Shown in pieces: positions 57,731 to 64,000 of a stretch of DNA of 64,000 bases (position 1 is the first letter of the stretch; every line of letters starts with the position of its first letter). Source of the stretch: Glebionis coronaria (Eukaryota; Streptophyta; Magnoliopsida; Asterales; Asteraceae). The DNA lies in the NCBI GenBank assembly GCA_025667525.1, contig CM046877.1, positions 292,636,364 to 292,700,363 on the forward strand. The letters run 5' to 3'. The translations under genes and the position numbers were made by a program. The notes below the pieces were generated by a model. That model saw nothing but the letters and a program-made list of their open reading frames with translations. It made no database searches and was not told the DNA's origin.

Positions 57731-58149
57731 AATCTTCCCCTTAGACTGACCAAATACATCTTCTCACGGAACCATGCATCATCCCTTCTCCTTTTCGGCT
57801 GAGTGCATTCCCTAGCCATATGACCTTGTCCTCGGCAATTGTAGCAAGTCACAACCTTTTTAGGACCAATAGGACTTCCATTTCCACTAGCTTGAGAAGT
57901 CACAGCTTGATTGTTCCCAGTCCTTGTAGGAGGTCCATATGAATTTTGCCTTCCCTGAAAAGGTTGCACCGTCACTTGACCATCTTGAACAGTGGCTTGT
58001 TGTCGAGGATTTGAAGAGGTGCGGAGCTGATTGTTTGTTGGTGGAAATCCTCTAGTTGCAACAAGTTTTGACAAGTAAGCAGTGATATGGTTTAGTACAT
58101 CAGCTGGCGTATCATTTGGAGTAAAGACCGGTGCTTGGATTGGTGGAAG
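57712..58149 (-). pseudogene. F gag, C-terminal zinc-knuckle part
   Basis: The same frame as the main gag block continues after a TAA at 58150-58152. It carries the CCHC knuckle CYNCRGQGHMAREC (about 57805-57848) and a basic tail. A shift near 57725 leads into the next block. Confidence 0.82.
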
Positions 58150-59139
58150 TTAATTAGAGTAGAAAGCTTGTGCTGGTTGTGCTTCAATAGGAAAGTATCC
58201 TTGCTGAGGGGTATAGCCCATTGGAAAAGTGTTGGCTTGTGATGGTGATGTCTGATATGGTGGTTGCTGTGAAAAAGATTGTTGATGAACACTTTGTTGA
58301 TATGCTTGCTGTGGCATCATTGGTGGTTGATAAGATATTTGTTGTGGTTGCTGATAGTTGTGTGGTGGTGGCTGCTGCAAGTATGATGGTTGCTGATAAG
58401 TATAAGCCATGTTTTGTTGAGAAGCATACATTGCAAGTGGATCATGAACTTGAGGTGTAGACAATCGAGCCTCGATCACATGGCATTCGTGTTGTTGAAG
58501 AAAGGCTTGAAGTTGATCCACATTGGTGTTATGCAAGTCCTTAGCCAATTTAACATCCGTCACGTATTTTTTCCATTCTGGAGGAAGAGTGTTCAAATAC
58601 TTGGTGTTCAATTGAAAGGTAGGAATTGCCATGCCATAGATATTAAGCTCATTCAACAATAGGGTAAATCTCAGATAGTAATAATTGAGAGTCTCCCCTG
58701 GCACATAGGCAAAGTTATCAAAAGTATCATAAAGCTTACACTCTCGTTCTTGTTTAGTTAACGAGGTGCCTTGCATGAGAACACGAATTCTATCCCATAA
58801 CTCTTTGGCAACTTTATGTTTGCTGACGAGTTTGTAGACATCTGGAGGAAGGGCTTGGAGAATGATGTTTGTAGCATACTTATCACATTTATCTTGAATC
58901 TTCATATCTCCAGTCAATTCACCCGTTGTGCGAGGACGAGTAGTTGTACCTTCCGCCACAGTACCATAATCTAATGGTCCATTGAGCACCGATGCCCAAA
59001 TAAGATGTCCGTTCTCCTTGTTCAACATGTAAAGTTCCATTCGGGAAGTCCAATCCTCGTACATAGACTTCTCCAACATTGGTGGACGATTATCCGTACC
59101 CGAGAGGATGGACTTATCTGTAAGAGATGTGTACTCCAT
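58150..59139 (-). pseudogene. F gag, N-terminal part
   Basis: The start ATG is at 59139 (MEYTSLTDKSILSG). The frame shows the copia gag pattern RPPMLEKSMYEDWTSRME, then QGTSLTKQERECKLYD and LPPEWKKYVTDVKLAKDL. The last 90 residues are very rich in Gln, Pro and Tyr (QQPSYLQQPPPHNYQQ). A TAA ends it at 58150-58152. It would form the particle shell. Confidence 0.9.
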
Positions 59140-60015
59140 TTCGATAAGTTAAGATTTACAAACCTGATCGGTCAATGAAAGAAAGTAAATGTGTTTGTTG
59201 CAGTGTGTTAAAACCGAGAAATAATGTTAAAATCCCCTAAATTATGTCCTCGATAAACGAAAAATTCCAAGACGAAATTACACACAAAAACAAGTTTCTT
59301 GAAAAAATGTTGGATCGTACTCAGATCGCACTCGTGGATCGTACCCTGTGATCGTATTCAGATCGCACTCTTTGATCGTACCCAACGATCGTACTCTGAT
59401 CGCAACGAGTGATCACACTCACTATGATCGTACCCAACGATCGTGCTCTGATCGCAACGAGTGATCGCACTCACTATGATCGTATTCAGATCGCACTAGT
59501 GATCGTACTCCTTGATCGTACCCAATGATCGCAGCCTGATCGCACTCCCTTATCACAACAAGTGATCGTACTAAGCAATCAGATTGAGGGATCGTACTCT
59601 GCAATCGTAGTGATGGATCGTAGTGAGCTATCGAAGTCAAGATCGTAACTTGGATCGTACTAATGATCGCAGTTAGATCGTAACAACAGATCGTGACGAC
59701 GGATCGCAAGTAGAAACCCCCAGGGTTTATGCAAACACAAAGTCAGATCGTACTGGATACCAACTTACCTTTTTTCTCGGACAGTACACGAACACAAACA
59801 ATTCAATATTCTAAGCCAAAAAAATGAATCAAACAACCAAAAATTTTGTGTTTTTAACCCAAATAACAATACCAAATCACTATAACAAGTAATAAGATGA
59901 AGTAAATCAAGATTAACCCATAAAAACACAAAAAACAATTTGGTTCGTGTGAAAATAGATCAAAAATGGCGAGAGAATCAAGAACACAAACACAAGAACT
60001 AAACAATCATCCCAT
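59140..60015 (-). other. F untranslated leader with GATCG array
   Basis: There is no coding frame between the primer site and gag. The stretch 59312-59752 is filled with GATCGTA(C) and GATCGCA(C) words. The rest (59753-60015) is A-rich. Confidence 0.8.
59312..59752 (-). repeat. GATCGTAC/GATCGCAC repeat array in the F leader
   Basis: Roughly 35-40 GATCG words occur in 440 bp, about every 10-14 bp, with degenerate spacers (CTC, CCAAC, AGT). Several form the palindrome CGATCG. Confidence 0.95.
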
Positions 60016-60029
60016 GGCTCTTGATACCA
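60016..60029 (-). promoter_or_regulatory. F primer binding site (tRNA-iMet)
   Basis: TGGTATCAAGAGCC on the minus strand, 2 nt from the 5' LTR, matching initiator-methionine tRNA with one extra base. Confidence 0.9.
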
Positions 60030-60031
60030 TT

Positions 60032-60352
60032 TGTAGGATATGTAAATCTTGCTTATGTTTTAGAAAGAGAAAGAGATAGAAAGATGGTGGATTACACACA
60101 ATTCTAGAGAGAGAAACTTAATAAAAACTATGTGAAAAATGATTAACCACACACCCTCTCCATCAAAGGAGAGGGTTTATATACCCAAGCCTTGTGATGG
60201 GCTTGGGCTTACAATGTTGGGCCGACCTACACATTTTGTACGCTAGGCTTGACTTTGTTTGTTTAATAAAGAAATCTAGACTACTAGCTACTACTTAATA
60301 AAATGTCGGAGTGACCGAATCTTCTTAAATACGTAAAAACATAATTCCAACA
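60032..60352 (-). repeat. 5' LTR of F
   Basis: 321 bp, the partner of 48047-48367, followed by GTTTC (60353-60357), the right target duplication. Identical in layout, about 15 substitutions by eye. Confidence 0.95.
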
Positions 60353-62985
60353 GTTTCCAACACAAATGGTAAGTTTCCTCTTCTGAAAAAGGACGAGTAT
60401 GATAGTTGGGCAATGAAGATGGAATGGTGGATCACCAACACTGATCAAGACCTTTGGAAGATTATACTGAATGGGAACAACAGGAAGCTGACTGGAAGAG
60501 ACAAGAATGGTAATATTACTCTTCTTGACCCTAAAACTCATGAAGAAATCACAGCCATTCAGAAGGAGGTCAAAGCAAAAACTATTTTGCTTCAATCCCT
60601 TCCTGATGATCACATGGGTGACTTCTACCATTTGGATGATGCTAGAGAGATCTGAAATGGAATAAAAGCAAGGTTTGGTAGGAATGAGGAGTCAAAGAAA
60701 ATGCGAAGATCCATGCCGAGAGATGAATTCACAGAATTCAAAATCTCAGAAACTGAAGGTATGCATCAAGGGTATGACAGGTTCCAAAAGATATTGAGCC
60801 AGTTGAATCAACTTCGGTCGAAACCTGACGATGGTGATATTAATGAAAGATTTCTTAGAGCTTTACTCTACTCATGGAATCAGGTGGTAATCTCTCTCAA
60901 AGCAAAAGGTGGGCTTGACTATCTCAACTTTGATGATTTATTTCATAAGCTCAAAACTTTTGAGCCTCATGTGAGGGGATATTCAAGTGATTCTTTTCCC
61001 ACTCCTGCTAATTCTGCCTTTGTGAGTTCTATGGGATCCAGTCCCATGTCTTATGCTAGTAGCCCAAACAATACTGTGTCTTCTCAACATACTTTTCAGC
61101 ATACTTCTGCTCCTGAATCAACAGCCAAGTCTGGTAGCATGGTAGAAGCTGTTCTTCATTCTTTTGTTCCTGACGTTGATGCTCAACAGCAACTTGCTTT
61201 TGATGATTTCAAACAGGTTGATAAAATTGACCTGTATGAAATGGATCTCAAATGGTAGATGGCCATGCTCACTCTCAGGGTTCACAAGTTTGAGAAGAAA
61301 GTAGGTCGAAAATTTAATTACAACCCAAGAGAGCCAACAAGGTTTGACAAAAGCAAGGTTCAATGCTATAACTGCCAGCAACAAGGTTACTTTGCAAGGG
61401 AATGCCCTAACAAGAATGACCACGAGAAGAGCAGATATTCAACTTTTAAGGTTCAGGAGGTAAAGGATGACAAGAAGGAATTGGTGTCTGTTGACTCTAT
61501 GGTCAACTGGAATGATCCTCAAACTACCACATTGGAATCAGCTGATTCCTCTACTGACGTGTTTGCAATGATAGCTGGGAATCTATCTGATGTAGAGGAA
61601 GCAGACGAGTTTGCTCTTATGGGCATCTCACCTCAGGTACAACATTGTCCTCTTGGTTATCATGATAAATATTCAGAATTGTTGTCCCAATATAATGACT
61701 TAAATGATCAGAATGATAAGTATTTTTTAGAGGTTCAAGCCTATAAGGCTTCTTTAAACACATTGGAACAACAAAAGAGGTGGCTTCAAGATACTCAACG
61801 TGAGTATGAGGATAAAATTAGGATACTGAACATTGATTTAGAAAACACAACAAATATGCTTAAATACACGGAAAAGGTAAAAGATGGCAGTCTCAAAGAA
61901 AAACAAGAGATGAAAGAAAGATTAGATGCTACACTTTTGAGGTTTGAAAAATGGCAAAAGGCACCTAAAAATCTTTCAAAATTAATCAATAGTAGCATGT
62001 CTGGTAGGACTAAAAGAGGGGTAGGATTTGATAAATATATTGATTCAGAAGATGTGTTTGATTTATCTTTTTCGAGTGTCTTTGATCCTCACAAAGAGGA
62101 AGAGGGAGAACCTAGTTACAATAGGTTTAAGCCAGCAGCAGAATTGCATGCTGTCCCTCCACCTCTTACTGGAACTTTCATGCCCACTTCTATGCATAAT
62201 GACTTGGATGGATCACAGATGCATGAGTCCCAAAAAAGTTCTACTAGTTCTAATGACTTTGTCTCGTGTACTTTCAGTGACAAAGCCAGTGACTCTGCAT
62301 CAAGTGGTTCAAGTGAAGAGTCGAGACCTACAAGTTCCAAGTCGAATGATCATGCTGCTATTGGTGCTAGGAAGTGTGAAGAGAGAGTTGCTTTTACTTC
62401 AATAGTGTCTAGTCCTGGTTTATTGAGTTCTAGGAAGATTGATTCTCCTAGAATTATGTGTAATAAAGTTAGCAGTATGAAAAAATGTCATTCTAATAAA
62501 AGGTCGTTTAAAACATGTTTTGTTTGTGGGAGTGCATTTCATTTGATTAAAGATTGTGATTTTTATGACAAACATTCTTCTGTTCATCAAGCATTTCCTT
62601 CTCATGGTCCACCAGGAGTTGCTCCATATTCTTCTAGAAGACTAAATCCAAGTGCTCAATCGTTTTCTTCTTCTAGAAGGACTTCTCCATTAGCTTCTAA
62701 TCATTGGAAAATATTGGATTAACATCCAATAGACCAACCAATAACTATTTTCAGAATTTTAATCAAAATTATGCACATAATTTTGACCACATGTATTTTG
62801 GATTGGGAAATTGGGGAACTGCTGTTAAGCCCTCAGCAGGTTGTTCTTGGTCAAACAATAATACCAATATGATGAATAGGCAACCAAAGAACAACGGTGG
62901 ATCTCATCAATCTTCTTGGCTATCTACTAAAGATCCACAAGGCAGGCTCAAACCTGAAAAGGTTTGGGTCCCCTTAAGACACTAA
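60353..62985 (+). pseudogene. Element E gag, main part
   Basis: Gag resumes as VSNTNGKFPLLKKDEYDSW with EYDSWAMKMEWWI, the usual copia gag pattern. A TGA at 60653-60655 falls where relatives have Trp, and a TAG at 61256-61258 where they have Gln. The CCHC knuckle CYNCQQQGYFAREC is near 61363-61404. A charged coiled-coil segment follows, then a second CFVCGSAFHLIKDC knuckle near 62515-62556. A shift near 62710 leads to the last block, which ends KVWVPLRH with a stop at 62983-62985. The pattern matches SIRE1 gag, including the two knuckles and the WVP end. Confidence 0.87.
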
Positions 62986-63017
62986 CATTTACTTCTTTAT
63001 TATCTTGTTGTTGTAGG

Positions 63018-64000
63018 TTACTCCATACCAAGATCCTACTCTAGGAATTGTTGATAGTGGATGCTCTAGGAGCATGACAGGAAATAAAAGTCTTCTATCT
63101 AACTTTGTACCATTTCAAGGAGGAAAGGTCTATTTTGGTGGAGGTGAAGGCAGGATCACTGGCAAAGGAACGACTCAGACGCCCAATCTTAGTTTTGAGC
63201 AGGTCTACTATGTGGAAGCACTTCAACACTTCAACTTGATATCTGTCTCTCAGATTTGTGACAAGAAGCAATTTGTCCTCTTTACGGATACTGATGCACT
63301 TGTGCTATCCAAAGACTTTAAACTTCCGGATGACTCACAGGTTCTACTCAGAATCCCTAGAAGACACAAACTCTATAGTATCAAGCTGAATGAAGTCAAC
63401 CCTACTGGTCAACTAGCATGTTTGGTTGCTAAAGCCTCAGAAGATGAAGCCACTCAATGGCACAGAAGGATGGGACATGTGAACTTTAAGACCATTCACA
63501 AACTAGCAAATATGAACCTGGTCTCTGGTTTACCTCCCAAGTCATTTAGAAATGATATTAATTTTCTTGCTTGCAGCAAAGGCAAACAACATAAAGCATC
63601 CTTCAAGGCCATTACTGCTCTCAGCCTTATAACTGAACCATTGCAGCTACTACACATGGATTTATTTGGTCCTACCTCTATTAGGAGCATTGACCACAAA
63701 CAATTCTGTTTGGTGGTAACTGATGGATATAGCAGGTTTACGTAGGTTTTCTTCATGGCTGCCAAGAGTGAGACCTACTCAATTCTAAAAGATTTTATTA
63801 CACTTATAGAGAATCAGTTGTCCAAGAAGGTTAAAGGTATTCGATGTGATAATGGAACCGAATTCAAAAATGCAGACCTCATAGCAATTTGTAATTCTAA
63901 AGGCATCAAAAGAGATTATAGTGCAGCAAGAACTCCTCAACAAAATGGTGTGGCAGAAAGAAAGAACAGGACTCTAATAGAAGCAGCAAGAACAATGCTT
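63018..64000 (+). pseudogene. Element E protease and integrase (continues off the window)
   Basis: Starting just after an acceptor-like TTGTTGTTGTAG, the frame reads VTPYQDPTLGIVDSGCSRSM; the usual histidine of DSGCSRHMTG is serine. It continues with LISVSQICD, WHRRMGHVNF, the pre-integrase cysteines (FLACSKGKQH, where relatives have CxxC) and [13 protein letters not shown] at 63743-63745 replaces the Trp codon of the SRFTW motif. Beyond it RCDNGTEF and [13 protein letters not shown] give the other catalytic residues. The window ends inside integrase. Confidence 0.87.

Larger units (their letters stand above)
48047..60352 (-). mobile_element. Element F: complete Ty1/copia element
   Basis: The minus-strand element has two 321-bp LTRs, GTTTC duplications, an iMet primer site, a motif-rich leader, gag, pol and a 2.8-kb 3' untranslated region. 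There is no extra ORF between RNase H and the LTR, in contrast to its relative G. The two LTRs differ at about 15 sites, so F is older than SIRE1. Coding regions carry several stops and shifts, so it is non-autonomous. Confidence 0.94.
47422..64000 (+). mobile_element. Element E: plus-strand Sirevirus-type copia, 5' part, interrupted by F
   Basis: It starts with a 467-bp LTR inside the LARD2 gene, followed by an iMet primer site and gag. Gag is split at 48046 by F and resumes at 60353 in the same frame. Pol begins at about 63018 and continues off the window. Three nonsense codons and at least one frameshift are present. CTTTG precedes the LTR; the partner duplication is outside. Confidence 0.92.

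Noticed and set aside
59312..59752. Possible CRISPR array in the GATCG repeats
   Set aside because: Repeats are only 5-8 bp with degenerate short spacers, in a plant retroelement leader; there is no uniform repeat-spacer pattern and no cas gene.

Overview
This is plant nuclear repetitive DNA, most likely from a daisy-family (Asteraceae) genome. There are no bacterial signals and no complete host gene. Almost everything is LTR retrotransposon, with elements inserted inside one another. The Asteraceae assignment rests on my recollection of closely similar retroelement proteins (gag, pol and an extra 3' open reading frame) in that family and is an inference.

Left part (1-9522): the tail and 2.6-kb 3' LTR of a plus-strand Ty3/gypsy element (1-2727) abut the decayed 3' end of a plus-strand Ty1/copia element, called H here (2731-about 4516). 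About 5 kb of AT-rich DNA without a recognised gene follows. It contains a 736-bp non-autonomous hAT-like DNA transposon (6770-7505) with a perfect 8-bp target duplication.

Middle part (9523-37450): a plus-strand non-autonomous LTR element, LARD1 (target duplication GGGAT), encodes only a small cysteine-rich protein with zinc knuckles. It has been entered twice. First, a complete minus-strand Sirevirus-type copia element, SIRE1, lies at 12243-25820 (target duplication AGATT). SIRE1 itself carries in its gag gene a solo LTR (23337-24950, target duplication ACCTA) of a LARD relative. Second, the 3' part of another minus-strand copia element, G (25928-about 32520), carries an intact 1315-codon ORF and ends in a 12/15-bp minisatellite that has replaced its 5' half.

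Right part (37451-64000): after about 650 bp of unassigned DNA come four nested layers. The 3' half of a minus-strand Sirevirus, SIRE2 (38104-44691), is cut by LARD2 (plus, from 44692). LARD2 is cut by a plus-strand Sirevirus, E (from 47422, running off the window). The E gag is cut after 28 codons by a complete minus-strand copia element, F (48047-60352, target duplication GTTTC).

The copia elements follow the order LTR, tRNA-iMet primer site, gag, protease-integrase-RT-RNase H, often an extra 3' ORF, polypurine tract, LTR. None looks autonomous: reading frames have stops or frameshifts, and the SIRE1 RT has YVDG instead of YVDD. By eye the SIRE1 LTRs differ at 5 of 525 sites, the F LTRs at about 15 of 321, and the LARD1 LTRs by roughly 2-3 percent, so SIRE1 is the youngest complete insertion. 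The most unusual signal is that several unrelated families each carry their own short, usually CpG-containing, repeated motif in LTRs, leaders, untranslated regions and protein linkers. A conserved splice-acceptor-like site at the gag-pol boundary of two Sireviruses and a strongly conserved, hairpin-rich 3' untranslated region shared by F and G are also notable.
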